From assembly GCF_900109075.1 (NCBI RefSeq), contig NZ_FNYS01000008.1, positions 1 through 64,000 of the forward strand: a stretch of DNA of 64,000 nucleotides. The letters are read 5' to 3'. Under the pieces are notes generated by a model. The model saw only the letters and a list, made by a program, of their open reading frames with translations, was not told where the DNA came from and searched no databases. The position numbers were made by a program, and so were the translations under genes. This document shows, in pieces, positions 24,760-33,399 of the stretch. The DNA is from Myroides marinus (GTDB lineage Bacteria > Bacteroidota > Bacteroidia > Flavobacteriales > Flavobacteriaceae). Numbering within the stretch: the stretch's first letter is position 1; each line of letters begins with the position of its first letter.

Positions 24760-25359
24760 TTATTTATTTTTATCCAAAAACCATTTAATTGCTTTAGCTT
24801 CTTCTGTTTTTATAAAACTATCCTTTCCACTGTTATAATGATTACCATCCTTCCAATCCATTTGGCTTAACTCTTGTTTTAATTCTTGATAGGCTTGTTT
24901 AATTAAAGGATGTGCTCTTAAGTAATCCCTGAAAGCAATATGTCTAGTCCAATTCTCATCATCAGTAGCGATAGCATGTATATTAGCTATTCTGATACCG
25001 TGATTATGTAATCCATCTGGTACTGTCTCTCCTATAACTATCTGAGTAGGGAAACCATATTCTTCTGGAGCTTTATCTAACTTGACAAAAAACCTTCTAT
25101 ACGGCATATCTTCATTGTAAATCTCATAATAGATGTACCCTCTCTGTTTCATCAAAACAGGAAGTTTATCTAAGTCCTGCTCAGACTTTAACCCTATCAT
25201 AATATCTATAATTGGCTTAGCAGATAGCCCTTCTACTGACGTACTTCCGATATGCTCTACTTGTACATCTAAATGGCCTAATACTGAGTCTAGTTCTTGT
25301 TTTAAGATTAAAAACTGTTCTTTCCAATCTGGGTTATATGAGGTAAAAGCGACTTTCAT
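24760..25359 (-). CDS. GrpB/UPF0157 family (nucleotidyltransferase-fold) protein
   Basis: The GrpB family pattern is clear: a start Y-N-P-D-W-K-E-Q-F, the V-E-H-I-G-S-T-S-V-E-G-L-S-A-K-P-I-I-D motif with a GS and paired acids as in nucleotidyltransferases, and a C-terminal K-x-x-F-I-K-x-x-E-x-x-A. The ATG at 25359 is chosen because it starts the conserved region; the open frame extends 30 codons upstream without homology and over a terminator hairpin. Activity of GrpB proteins is unproven, possibly nucleotide transfer to a small molecule or protein. It is next to the SMI1-type gene. Confidence 0.88.
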   Translation of the reverse strand: MKVAFTSYNPDWKEQFLILKQELDSVLGHLDVQVEHIGSTSVEGLSAKPIIDIMIGLKSEQDLDKLPVLMKQRGYIYYEIYNEDMPYRRFFVKLDKAPEEYGFPTQIVIGETVPDGLHNHGIRIANIHAIATDDENWTRHIAFRDYLRAHPLIKQAYQELKQELSQMDWKDGNHYNSGKDSFIKTEEAKAIKWFLDKNK

Positions 25360-25435
25360 GTTACTAAATCTAGGGTTAAGAATAATAGACAAAGATACCT
25401 CTAGCCTTGTATTTACTTGCTTTTTAAACCCAAAA

Positions 25436-25462
25436 AAACGCCAATACACAATATTGACGTTT
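25436..25462 (-). terminator. terminator of the SMI1/KNR4 gene
   Basis: On the minus strand AAACGTCAATA pairs with TATTGGCGTTT (one T-G pair), followed by TTTTTGG. It lies just after the SMI1-like stop. Confidence 0.75.
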
Positions 25463-25470
25463 CAAATAAC

Positions 25471-26160
25471 TTATTCAGAGTATGGAAATGACTCTTCCAT
25501 TTTCTCATAAGGTATATACTGTTTTAGAATCTGTTGATACTCTATATCTGTAAGTACTCCTCTGCTATCCTCTGACCAACCTTTAATGCGGTAATCAATT
25601 AAAGGGCGTTCTATTAACTCTTCTAACAGAGTTACCTTATCTTCTGACAAGTATCTACTGTGAGTCTTTAATGTCGCTCTTAAGTAAGTAATAAACTCCT
25701 TATCTGATTGTTTGTTATAAGTATCTAATTGACTCATATCTAATACAATGCGTTTAAAGATAAAGTCTCTTAGATTCTTCGCCTCATAAGTAGCCTCTAT
25801 ATCATCATGCCATACAAATACGATAGGATAATCCCCTTCGACCTCTTCACTCATCAAAAAACAGTACATATCTCCTGCTCCATTTTTAGCAAAGGGAATA
25901 AAGTTATACTCCTCTTTTATCTCCATATAATTATCAGGATCTCTTAGCCAAGAGATTTCTTCATCCACATCTTTCAAAGGGCATAACTCAAAATCATCGC
26001 TAAAGAGCAATAAGGTTGGATTGTCCTTTAGTTTAGGGAAAGTCTCAGCATACCACGTAGCGCCATACTGTCCTACCTCTAACATCTTATCTAAGGCTAA
26101 CTGCTTATATAATTCAGGGTACTTAATATTGTATTTCTGTTCTAATTCTTGTATTGTCAT
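25471..26160 (-). CDS. SMI1/KNR4 (SUKH) family protein
   Basis: The first 150 residues show the SUKH pattern: a start helix I-Q-E-L-E-Q-K-Y, Y-P-E-L-Y-K-Q-L, and the hallmark F-I-P-F-A-K-N-G-A-G-D-M-Y-C-F followed by P-I-V-F-V-W-H. The last 80 residues are a helical extension. SUKH proteins are the most common immunity proteins against bacterial nuclease toxins. It is 2 bp downstream of an LRR-like gene and shares its operon. No toxin lies in the window, so its target is unknown. Confidence 0.82.
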   Translation of the reverse strand: MTIQELEQKYNIKYPELYKQLALDKMLEVGQYGATWYAETFPKLKDNPTLLLFSDDFELCPLKDVDEEISWLRDPDNYMEIKEEYNFIPFAKNGAGDMYCFLMSEEVEGDYPIVFVWHDDIEATYEAKNLRDFIFKRIVLDMSQLDTYNKQSDKEFITYLRATLKTHSRYLSEDKVTLLEELIERPLIDYRIKGWSEDSRGVLTDIEYQQILKQYIPYEKMEESFPYSE

Positions 26161-26162
26161 CT

Positions 26163-27308
26163 TTAAAAATCTCTGTATTGGTCAAACCATTTACCTGCTG
26201 TTTCTTCCTCTATACTGAAAGTACTAAACGAAACTAATTGCATCACAGCTTCCCAGGTATCTTCTCGTTCTATTGTTTCAATATTAGGCAAGTCATTAAT
26301 TACCTCCACAAGTATTTTGATTGCCCCTTGAACATCTTCTATACTACTAGCCTTCTTAATTACCTTTAAAGCATCTTTATAAGCCTTTACAGCCACTTTA
26401 TTATTCTTTGTAGGCCAAACTCCAAATGGAATACCAAACTCTGTTACAAACCATTCTGGCTTCTTTAGATTAGATACTGAAGCATATTTAAAGGTTCTTT
26501 CCTTCTCTAAAGTAGCTAATTGCTTCTTTAACACCTTACCTGTTTGTTCTTCTATATTCCAACCGATAAAGTAGTTCAGATTAGCCCAAGTATTTAAAGC
26601 AGGTAAAGTGCTCAAGTCTGAAATATATCTTAACTCTAAGGCTTCTAAGGCTGTACAAGATTCAAGCGAACTTAGATTACACATATTACCTGATAGAGCA
26701 ACAGCTGTTAGATTAGAAAACTGTAATAAACTAGTACAGTCAAAAGGTTGTCCTTTCACCTTAGTTACAATATTGATATCCTTAATATGAGCCGTTTTAG
26801 TAAACAATGGAAGGCTAATAGGTGTTGTACTATTAATATCTGGTATAAACGAAAAAGACAAGGCTTCTAAATGATCATAGTTCTCTAAAGTTAGATTGCT
26901 GATATTACCTCTAAAGAAAACACTCTTTACTTTCTGTCCTAGAATAATCCGAATTGGCTTATTGATAGTTATGGTAAGTTGACCGATGTGAGCTGTTGTA
27001 AAGTCGGCTTCTGTAGTATCTAATGGTGTCCACTCCATCGCTTCCATTTCACGAGTAGCACTCCAAGTGATAAAGGAAGTATCATCTCCGTGATATTCCA
27101 TCACACGAGGCCAATTACCTCCTGCAGGCACTTGAAATTCGTTAAACACATTCCAATTGATTTGATCTCCAGCATCAACCATCGCATCGCACTTAGATGT
27201 AGTCACACCTTTAGTACCAATCGAAAAACGACCTTGACCTGCCGATATCTTTACCTTGTGACTATTCTCTTTAGTCAAGGACATATAAAATGGGGTATCT
27301 CTCTGCAT
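26163..27308 (-). CDS. leucine-rich-repeat-like hypothetical protein
   Basis: 381 residues, no signal peptide. About residues 95-260 contain irregular repeats of the form L-x-x-L-x-L-x-x-N/C (L-T-L-E-N-Y-D-H-L-E-A-L, L-S-S-L-E-S-C-T-A-L-E-A-L-E-L) that resemble leucine-rich repeats of the bacterial immunity-associated type. The N-terminal part has G-Q-G-R-F-S-I-G and the C-terminus is helical. It starts 6 bp after the TSUP exporter stop and is followed by the SMI1-like gene, so the three may be co-transcribed. Function unknown; immunity-like role inferred from context. Confidence 0.6.
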   Translation of the reverse strand: MQRDTPFYMSLTKENSHKVKISAGQGRFSIGTKGVTTSKCDAMVDAGDQINWNVFNEFQVPAGGNWPRVMEYHGDDTSFITWSATREMEAMEWTPLDTTEADFTTAHIGQLTITINKPIRIILGQKVKSVFFRGNISNLTLENYDHLEALSFSFIPDINSTTPISLPLFTKTAHIKDINIVTKVKGQPFDCTSLLQFSNLTAVALSGNMCNLSSLESCTALEALELRYISDLSTLPALNTWANLNYFIGWNIEEQTGKVLKKQLATLEKERTFKYASVSNLKKPEWFVTEFGIPFGVWPTKNNKVAVKAYKDALKVIKKASSIEDVQGAIKILVEVINDLPNIETIEREDTWEAVMQLVSFSTFSIEEETAGKWFDQYRDF

Positions 27309-27314
27309 AATTAC

Positions 27315-28082
27315 CTATTTAAACCAAACTTCATATCCAAAGCGGCATATCGCCACAAACATGATAAACAAGAAGATATAACGCACCCATACTTGCCCTT
27401 TTAAGATTGCCATCTTAGCTCCACAGTATCCTCCTAAACCGTTACATACAGCCATAGGTAAGGCTACTTTCCAGATAATAGCCCCTTTAAGCAAGAACAA
27501 ACAGATACTTCCAAAGTTAGTCACTAGGTTAATCATCTTAGCATAAGCGGATGCCTTAAAGAAGTCAAATCCCATTAAGAACACAAACCCCATAATAAAG
27601 AACGTCCCTGTAGCTGGACCTATAAATCCATCGTAGAAGCCTACAACGATTGAGATGACAACTCCCCAGATATACTTCTGTCTATCTGTAATATTACTTA
27701 TGGCTTTTCTAGAAAAGTCTTTCTTGATATAGGTAAACACCCATAGTGCTATTAGAATAATAAATAGCAAGGGTTTCATAAAGTCGTTATTGACAATGGT
27801 CAGTGTATATGAACCTGCAAATGCACTTGCAAAAGAAAGCAAGGCAAGTAAAGCGAAAAACATCCAGTTAATTTTTGTCTTTTTCATATACTGCCCTACA
27901 GCCATCGCTGTTCCTGAAAAGGCAGGTATCTTAAGTGTTCCTATAACTGTTGACACAGGTATTTGAGGTAATAGGGCTAATCCTAGTGGTGTTTGTATAA
28001 GGCCTCCTCCTCCTGCAATGGCATCAATAAAGCCAGCGCAAAAAGCTACTATTCCTAAATACAATAAGATGTCTAATTCCAT
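27315..28082 (-). CDS. TauE/SafE (TSUP) family membrane exporter
   Basis: A 255-residue membrane protein with about eight transmembrane segments arranged as two halves. Both halves start with the TSUP motif: A-G-F-I-D-A-I-A-G-G-G-G-L-I-Q-T-P near the N-terminus and G-F-Y-D-G-F-I-G-P-A-T-G-T-F in the middle. The family exports sulfite, sulfoacetate or related organic anions. The start ATG at 28082 is preceded by a terminator for the gene behind it. No sulfur gene is adjacent, so the substrate cannot be assigned. Confidence 0.9.
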   Translation of the reverse strand: MELDILLYLGIVAFCAGFIDAIAGGGGLIQTPLGLALLPQIPVSTVIGTLKIPAFSGTAMAVGQYMKKTKINWMFFALLALLSFASAFAGSYTLTIVNNDFMKPLLFIILIALWVFTYIKKDFSRKAISNITDRQKYIWGVVISIVVGFYDGFIGPATGTFFIMGFVFLMGFDFFKASAYAKMINLVTNFGSICLFLLKGAIIWKVALPMAVCNGLGGYCGAKMAILKGQVWVRYIFLFIMFVAICRFGYEVWFK

Positions 28083-28178
28083 TTGTTTTATATAAGTTCA
28101 CAAATGTAGAAGTATTACTTAATCTTCTAAAAACATTTCCTGTTTTTTACACTAAAATAGTCCTCTTCAGGCACAAAA

Positions 28179-28204
28179 AAACCACTGACTCTCATCAGTG
28201 GTTT
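28179..28204 (-). terminator. terminator of the T9SS protein gene
   Basis: Stem AAACCACTGA / TCAGTGGTTT with loop CTCTCA, followed on the minus strand by TTTTTT. It has the same loop as the terminator at 4696. Confidence 0.8.
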
Positions 28205-28240
28205 CATTCAAAATTGCTCTAGGCATTTTATAGTTTAATC

Positions 28241-29521
28241 TTATTCATTTTCTAAGTGTAAATACCCTGTTCTCTTGATCATTTCAGTTCCCTTAGAATC
28301 AGTGTATTCGTACATTACTACGTAGTAATAAGTACCAGTTGGTAATTTAGCGTTTTTATTAACTGTTCCGCTTCCTTCAGAGTATCCTTTAAATACGTTT
28401 CCATTACTATCATAGTTACTTGTCTCATATACCTTAGCCCCCCATCTATTAAAGATTTGAACTTTATTGTTCGGGTATCTCGTAATATTATCAATGATAA
28501 AGTAATCATTCTTACCATCTCCGTTTGGAGAAACCGCATTATAGATAACAACATCTCCTTTATTAATGATATCATTCTTTACAGTTGCTAAAGTAAAGAA
28601 TCCATATCCGTTAACTGTAGTTGCTGTAGTAACTTCTTTATTCTCTACATCTACCACTCCTCCTTCATCTACCCAGATCTGATTATACTCATCCCAACGA
28701 ATAATATGTAAGTTCTTCTCTGGATTACCTAATACATCTTTCAATGTAGTCTTATCACTCCAACTAAGGGTTAATAAAACATCTCCTTCCGTATTATTTC
28801 CCTTATCAACTAACCAAAACTCATTGGTATTAATAATTTCGATTACACCTGTCTTATTTTTATGAGCTTCAAAGAACTGCTTATCATCATAGATATATCT
28901 ACTTACATAAGTTGATTTATCACTCTTAGGAGCAGAGATCTTAGCATATCTAAAATTACCTTTATGCCCTTGTGGGAACATAAACGCATCATTACCTATC
29001 TTTTCTATTTCTCCATCTGCAAAACTCCTATCACTTGCATTTATTGATTTTGCTCCTTTCTGGAAAGTAAGCATTCCTTGTGACAATCCTGTTTTAGGGT
29101 TAATTGTAGAATCAATCTTTACTATACCATCTTGGAAATCCATTGTTCCTAGTATATCAACATTAGCTTTTAAGTCAAAAGCTCCTGATTTTTGAGGATT
29201 GTTCAAGACTACATCATAAAATTCTGTAAATGAATTCCCCGAGATAGTCTGTACTCCGCTCTCCTCTTCGTGTCTACTAAATATTACCTTACCTGTCTTA
29301 GCATTCTTACTAATACTATAGATACCATCATTTCTAAAATTATTAAAGAAATAAACTGTACCATCGTTAGTAAAATCTCCAGACTCAACATTTATAAACT
29401 CCGCTACTGTTCCCATCTCAGTACCTGGCATGACTGAGAATATCCCTTCATTTACTGTCTGTGCTGAAGCTACAAACGGAACTGCAGATAGAACTATTAA
29501 CCCAATATTCTTCTTTTTCAT
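28241..29521 (-). CDS. type IX secreted protein with CHU_C (type B) sorting domain
   Basis: A signal peptide (V-A-S-A-Q) leads into a beta-rich body and a C-terminal gliding-motility-associated (CHU_C) domain at about 335-427. Its signatures are V-S-P-N-G-D-G-K-N-D-Y-F, Y-P-N-N-K-V-Q-I-F-N-R-W-G and L-P-T-G-T-Y-Y-Y-V-V. This domain directs export through the type IX system of Bacteroidota. The ATG at 29521 is chosen because it begins the signal peptide; an upstream in-frame ATG adds 11 residues. The passenger part has no recognised activity; an adhesin or surface-layer role is possible. Confidence 0.9.
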   Translation of the reverse strand: MKKKNIGLIVLSAVPFVASAQTVNEGIFSVMPGTEMGTVAEFINVESGDFTNDGTVYFFNNFRNDGIYSISKNAKTGKVIFSRHEEESGVQTISGNSFTEFYDVVLNNPQKSGAFDLKANVDILGTMDFQDGIVKIDSTINPKTGLSQGMLTFQKGAKSINASDRSFADGEIEKIGNDAFMFPQGHKGNFRYAKISAPKSDKSTYVSRYIYDDKQFFEAHKNKTGVIEIINTNEFWLVDKGNNTEGDVLLTLSWSDKTTLKDVLGNPEKNLHIIRWDEYNQIWVDEGGVVDVENKEVTTATTVNGYGFFTLATVKNDIINKGDVVIYNAVSPNGDGKNDYFIIDNITRYPNNKVQIFNRWGAKVYETSNYDSNGNVFKGYSEGSGTVNKNAKLPTGTYYYVVMYEYTDSKGTEMIKRTGYLHLENE

Positions 29522-29551
29522 AACTATTTTATTCATTACAGTAATCAACAT

Positions 29552-29559
29552 CAAAAATA
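29552..29559 (-). promoter_or_regulatory. -7 box candidate for the T9SS gene
   Basis: Minus strand TATTTTTG matches the Bacteroidota -7 consensus TAnnTTTG, 30 bp from the chosen start. No good -33 TTTG at the expected distance, and such matches are common in AT-rich DNA. Confidence 0.35.
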
Positions 29560-29900
29560 CATCTGATAATCAACTACATTATACTTTTATAAAATTCTAA
29601 AAACCAAAAACCGCACCAAAGATTATTTCAATACCAAAAAGGTTCTAAAAATATTCCATTACATATAAAACCATCCCTTAAATAGACCCATCTATTGTTT
29701 AACAAATAACTAATAAACTTGTATGTATCTCCGTTTAGTGTCATACTACTCATTTAGTGGGAAAACTATAGCTCTTTAAAAAACATAACTAACTAATATA
29801 CAATATTTATAAAAAGTCGTTGTATGTTATTTTGTTGAATAAATAGTCACCTATCTTCCTTTATTACATCAAACGGACATACGTTTCATGTTTTATTAAA

Positions 29901-30092
29901 TTATAATTTTTCTAACATAAGATTAGAATTATCTAATTGAGGTACTTCTTCAGATAAAATATAACTGGAGACATATCCTCCTCCATAATCATCTATTACA
30001 GAAAAATATCCATTTAGATAAAAATAATACATAACTGAATAAAATTCAGAAGAATCCTTCCTCAATAAATTTTCAATTGTGTATACTTTTCC
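29901..30092 (-). pseudogene. short gene fragment or broken small gene
   Basis: Sixty-three codons are open before a stop, encoding V-Y-T-I-E-N-L-L-R-K-D then Y-F-Y-L-N-G-Y-F-S-V-I-D-D-Y-G-G-G-Y-V-S-S. Codon use and composition look like real protein. No proper start exists: a stop lies just upstream, while one extra A in the run near 30087-30090 would join it to an upstream D-G-K-E. This suggests a gene broken by a one-base deletion. It directly follows the 59-residue membrane protein gene and may be the remains of its partner. Confidence 0.45.
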
Positions 30093-30103
30093 TTACCATC
30101 TGG

Positions 30104-30283
30104 TTATTGAATATTTTGTAAAAACAAAATAATTCCAATAATAACAATTATTATTCCTCCCGCAAATCCCCGCAAATTCATTGATGTATCCCAAGAGTTA
30201 GAATCTTCTTTTTTCCTTTTTAATAAATAAATTATATAAACGCTACCACCTAATATACATAATAGCGAATAAATTAATTCCAT
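30104..30283 (-). CDS. small two-helix membrane protein (59 aa)
   Basis: ATG at 30283, stop at 30104. The product has a first hydrophobic helix (L-I-Y-S-L-L-C-I-L-G-G-S-V-Y-I-I-Y-L-L), a charged K-R-K-K-E-D loop and a second helix (G-G-I-I-I-V-I-I-G-I-I-L-F-L). The ATG overlaps by one base the TGA of the preceding frame (TGATG), a sign of translational coupling. No family recognised. Small helical-hairpin proteins after a truncated gene end are often immunity or accessory proteins, which is only an inference here. Confidence 0.55.
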   Translation of the reverse strand: MELIYSLLCILGGSVYIIYLLKRKKEDSNSWDTSMNLRGFAGGIIIVIIGIILFLQNIQ

Positions 30284-30450
30284 CAGTTATTTTCTTTTGT
30301 TTGATTGTTTAATTTATTAACCTCATTTTCAATTATTTTCAACTTAATTCCAGCTCCTTGTTTAATAATTTCTTTTCCTAAATCATTCTTAGGTCCAGGT
30401 AAACTTGTCTTAAATCTTTGTATCACAAAAATAACAAACAATACAATATC
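30283..30450 (-). pseudogene. truncated 3' end of a gene (toxin-tail-like)
   Basis: The frame opens right after a TAA at 30451 and runs 55 codons to a TGA that overlaps the next ATG. The second part, about K-T-S-L-P-G-P-K-N-D-L-G-K-E-I-I-K-Q-G, has the look of the C-terminal end of a larger secreted or polymorphic-toxin-type protein. No start codon or upstream homology was found in the AT-rich sequence above, so the 5' part appears lost. Identification as a toxin end is tentative. Confidence 0.4.
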
Positions 30451-30453
30451 TTA

Positions 30454-31315
30454 AACACTAAACAAAAACTTATACATAAATATCAAAAAACAACTCTAAT
30501 ATCGAGATAAAAAATCAAAATATAACAATTAAACCTTTCTATTAATAATACCTATCCATTCACTTATAGTAAGAACTATACACAAAAAAACAATATACAA
30601 ACACATCTAGTGATTAATACCTAATTAACAATATCGTTCGTTAACGAATAATGACTAAATGTGATTATTTAATCATTATTTTATTTTATCATTTTTACAG
30701 TTAATGCTTATTCTATATTCTCTCATAACTACCTAAAATACTAAGTAAAAATCCACAAATGAGTATTCAATACAATAAACAAGAGGTAATTATATCAGAT
30801 AACTCTATAAGGTATGAATAAACCATAGGATAATATAATCTTTAATGAAGTGAAAGAAAGAAAAGATAGAACAACGTATTACAACTATTTTGAATCTCGG
30901 CGATTGGAGACTACGTGATGTATACATGAAGTATTGGTGGAGAAAAGGCATTTCTAGTCCAGTAAACACGGCGTATTGTCCACCATTAGTCCAACAACTA
31001 GTATATCGGACAGTATCTACATAGGGTAAGAGGAGTAACTATCATATTCACATTAGACACAAATAACTTAAACACATAGTATTCAGTGATTTGAAATTGA
31101 AATAGCAAATTTTAAAGAATTTAGTTTAAAATAATGTTTGTGAAAGAAAACCAATAAAACTAAATAGGTATGATTATGACATAAATATCATTTTAAAATT
31201 ATACTTGGCAAGTATTGGTTTGAGGCTCTTTTCAACCCTCCTTAGTTCTAGAAACGAACTTTTCAAGAAACAAACTATGAGCTTTACAAGAAAGTAATAT
31301 TCCTCCTTCACATCT
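30454..31315. other. gene-poor AT-rich stretch with one GC-richer island
   Basis: No convincing gene in about 860 bases. At roughly 30855-31040 the base composition rises sharply above its surroundings; there an open frame of 56 codons (plus strand, 30854-31024) has no start codon. It may be a gene remnant or a structured RNA. A perfect 12-bp dyad, TTCGTTAACGAA, lies at 30637-30648. Confidence 0.4.
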
Positions 31316-31323
31316 TACTTTTG
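31316..31323 (+). promoter_or_regulatory. -7 box candidate for the MBL-AraC pair
   Basis: TACTTTTG fits TAnnTTTG and lies 16 bp before the ATG of the MBL-fold gene. No clear -33 element. Confidence 0.35.
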
Positions 31324-31339
31324 CCTTAAACAAATAGAA

Positions 31340-32464
31340 ATGAAAACAACCAAAAACATCAAGCGCTTTCTTAAGATATCAACAAGAATAGCCCTGATTA
31401 TTTCGGTACTAATAGTTATAATAGCACTTTATATGATGCACCCACAATTTGGCAAAAGACCCTCTGGTATTAGATTAGAAAACATAAAACAATCCGCCCA
31501 ATTTAGAGATGGAAAGTTTCAAAATACAAACCACACTCCCCAAGTTACACAGAGTCTTGGTGTTGCCTTGTACGATTACCTATTTAATAAATCAAAAGAT
31601 AGCAAACCGAAAGATAGTATCCCTTCTGTGCCTATCCAGTGGGAAGAAATACTAAAAAAGGATAACCAAATGGTTTGGTTAGGTCACTCTTCTTACTTTC
31701 TGCGCATAGACGGTAAGAACATTCTAGTAGATCCTGTACTTAGTGGAAGTGCTTCTCCTATACCAGGAGGAACTAAGGCTTTTAATGGAAGTGATATCAC
31801 CGCTGTAGAATGGCTACCAAAGATAGACTATCTATTTATCTCACACGATCACTATGATCATATGGATTATAAAACACTAAAGTTCTTACAACCTACTGTA
31901 TCTAAGATAATCGTAGGATTAGGTGTTGGTGCTCATTTAGAACACTGGGGATATACTACAGACCAAATAATAGAAAAAGACTGGTGGGATCAGGTAGATT
32001 TAGGTGATGGGTTTCAAACTATTGTAACTCCTGCAAGGCACTTTTCAGGTAGAAGTATATGGAGTGCTAATACACTTTGGGCTTCTTATGTACTTAAAAC
32101 TCCTTCTTTTACACTATATTTAGGTGGTGATAGTGGATATGACACTCACTTTAAGGTAATTGGTGAGAAACATGGTCCATTTGACCTAGCTATATTAGAG
32201 AATGGTCAATATGACCTTAGTTGGAAATATATACATATGATGCCTGAAGAGGTAGTACAAGCTACAAAAGATCTAAATGCTAAAGTGCTTTTACCAGTCC
32301 ATTCTTCTAAATTTGTGTTGGCTAACCACTCTTGGTATGAACCACTAGATAGAGTATCGGCTGAAGCCATAAAACAGAATCAAGCGATAACTACACCATT
32401 AATTGGTCAGATAATTGATCTAAACAATCTGGATACAGAACCAACTTATTGGTGGAAAAAGTAA
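31340..32464 (+). CDS. membrane-anchored MBL-fold hydrolase (NAPE-PLD/UlaG type)
   Basis: An N-terminal transmembrane helix (I-A-L-I-I-S-V-L-I-V-I-I-A-L-Y) precedes a metallo-beta-lactamase fold of the lactamase_B_2 group. Metal motifs: W-L-G-H-S-S-Y (first strand), I-S-H-D-H-Y-D-H-M-D (H-x-H-x-D-H), P-A-R-H-F-S, Y-L-G-G-D-S-G and a final L-P-V-H-S-S-K-F. Members cleave phosphodiesters or lactones such as N-acyl-phosphatidylethanolamines and ascorbate 6-phosphate lactone. It is 4 bp upstream of an AraC regulator gene, which likely controls it. The exact substrate is unknown. Confidence 0.85.
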   Translation: MKTTKNIKRFLKISTRIALIISVLIVIIALYMMHPQFGKRPSGIRLENIKQSAQFRDGKFQNTNHTPQVTQSLGVALYDYLFNKSKDSKPKDSIPSVPIQWEEILKKDNQMVWLGHSSYFLRIDGKNILVDPVLSGSASPIPGGTKAFNGSDITAVEWLPKIDYLFISHDHYDHMDYKTLKFLQPTVSKIIVGLGVGAHLEHWGYTTDQIIEKDWWDQVDLGDGFQTIVTPARHFSGRSIWSANTLWASYVLKTPSFTLYLGGDSGYDTHFKVIGEKHGPFDLAILENGQYDLSWKYIHMMPEEVVQATKDLNAKVLLPVHSSKFVLANHSWYEPLDRVSAEAIKQNQAITTPLIGQIIDLNNLDTEPTYWWKK

Positions 32465-32468
32465 ATTT

Positions 32469-33257
32469 ATGACTGTACACGACGACTTATATGGAATACA
32501 GAAGTCTTGCTATTCACAGAATACTAAGACAGGAGAATACTTTGTCAAAGAGAACGGTATTTCATATATCGTTTCTGGAGAGTTAGAGGCTTTTGATGGG
32601 AAAACAGTACATCGCTATAAAAAAGGAGACATTGTATTGTATAAGAAAAATACACTAATACGCTTTGTCAAATATGCTCAACCTACTCATGTCTTCGAAG
32701 CAATCTCTGTTGTATTTGACGACACCCTTCTTCAAGAGTATGCACAGAGGTATCATATCTCCTCTGCTAAATTACCAGAACAAAGTCTATATAAAGTAAA
32801 GTCAGATGTACTATTAAACGCTTATTTTACAAGTTTAAAGAGTTATTTCTCTAGAGAGATAACACCAGCACTAGCCCAATTAAAGAAAGAAGAGGCTATA
32901 CACCTATTACTCTTACACAATGAAACATATAGAAATGTCTTGTTTCACTTTGCTACACCTGGTAAGATAGACCTTGAGGCATTTATGAATAACAACTTCA
33001 GATTTAATGTTCCACTGAGTCAACTTGCTTTCTTAACAGGTAGAAGTTTAGCTACATTTAAACGAGACTTTGAAAAGGTATTTAAGACATCTCCTAATAA
33101 ATGGATACAACAAAAGCGCTTAGAAGAGGCCTATTATTTATTAGAAAACAAAAAAATGAAGACAAAGGATGTGTACCTAGAAGTGGGATTTGAGACCTTA
33201 TCTCATTTCTCTTATGCTTTTAAAAAACACTTTGGTATCCCACCTTCGAATGTATAA
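32469..33257 (+). CDS. AraC-family transcriptional regulator
   Basis: The C-terminal 95 residues hold two helix-turn-helix units of the AraC/XylS type: F-N-V-P-L-S-Q-L-A-F-L-T-G-R-S-L-A-T-F-K-R-D-F and D-V-Y-L-E-V-G-F-E-T-L-S-H-F-S-Y-A-F-K-K-H-F-G-I-P-P. The N-terminal 160 residues form a cupin-like sensor (D-G-K-T-V-H-R-Y-K-K-G-D-I-V-L-Y). It is co-transcribed with the MBL-fold hydrolase and is followed by a terminator, so it probably regulates that operon in response to a small molecule. Confidence 0.92.
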   Translation: MTVHDDLYGIQKSCYSQNTKTGEYFVKENGISYIVSGELEAFDGKTVHRYKKGDIVLYKKNTLIRFVKYAQPTHVFEAISVVFDDTLLQEYAQRYHISSAKLPEQSLYKVKSDVLLNAYFTSLKSYFSREITPALAQLKKEEAIHLLLLHNETYRNVLFHFATPGKIDLEAFMNNNFRFNVPLSQLAFLTGRSLATFKRDFEKVFKTSPNKWIQQKRLEEAYYLLENKKMKTKDVYLEVGFETLSHFSYAFKKHFGIPPSNV

Positions 33258-33261
33258 AAAG

Positions 33262-33298
33262 ATAAGGGGCAGTATCTCACAGATAACTGCCCCTTATT
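33262..33298 (+). terminator. terminator of the MBL-AraC operon
   Basis: Stem AAGGGGCAGT-A-TCT / AGA-T-AACTGCCCCTT around a CAC loop, immediately after the AraC stop, followed by ATTATTTAATT. Confidence 0.75.
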
Positions 33299-33370
33299 AT
33301 TTAATTCTCTTTTTCATTTCTTGTCTTAGTTAAAACATATAATGTCTTAGCGAATGTCTTTAGCATTTTT

Positions 33371-33399
33371 TTAATCCCTTTTCCGCTAAAAGGGATTAA
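33371..33399. terminator. second hairpin, terminator-like on both strands
   Basis: TTAATCCCTTTT pairs with AAAAGGGATTAA around a five-base loop, with T and A runs flanking. It is 110 bp past the AraC gene; which transcript it serves is unclear. Confidence 0.5.

Noticed and set aside
28318..28575. 85-codon minus-strand frame within the T9SS gene
   Set aside because: Overlaps the strongly supported CHU_C domain in another frame; shadow.
30854..31024. 56-codon plus-strand frame as a gene
   Set aside because: No start codon at its beginning, no ribosome site or recognisable domain; kept only as part of the GC-richer island.
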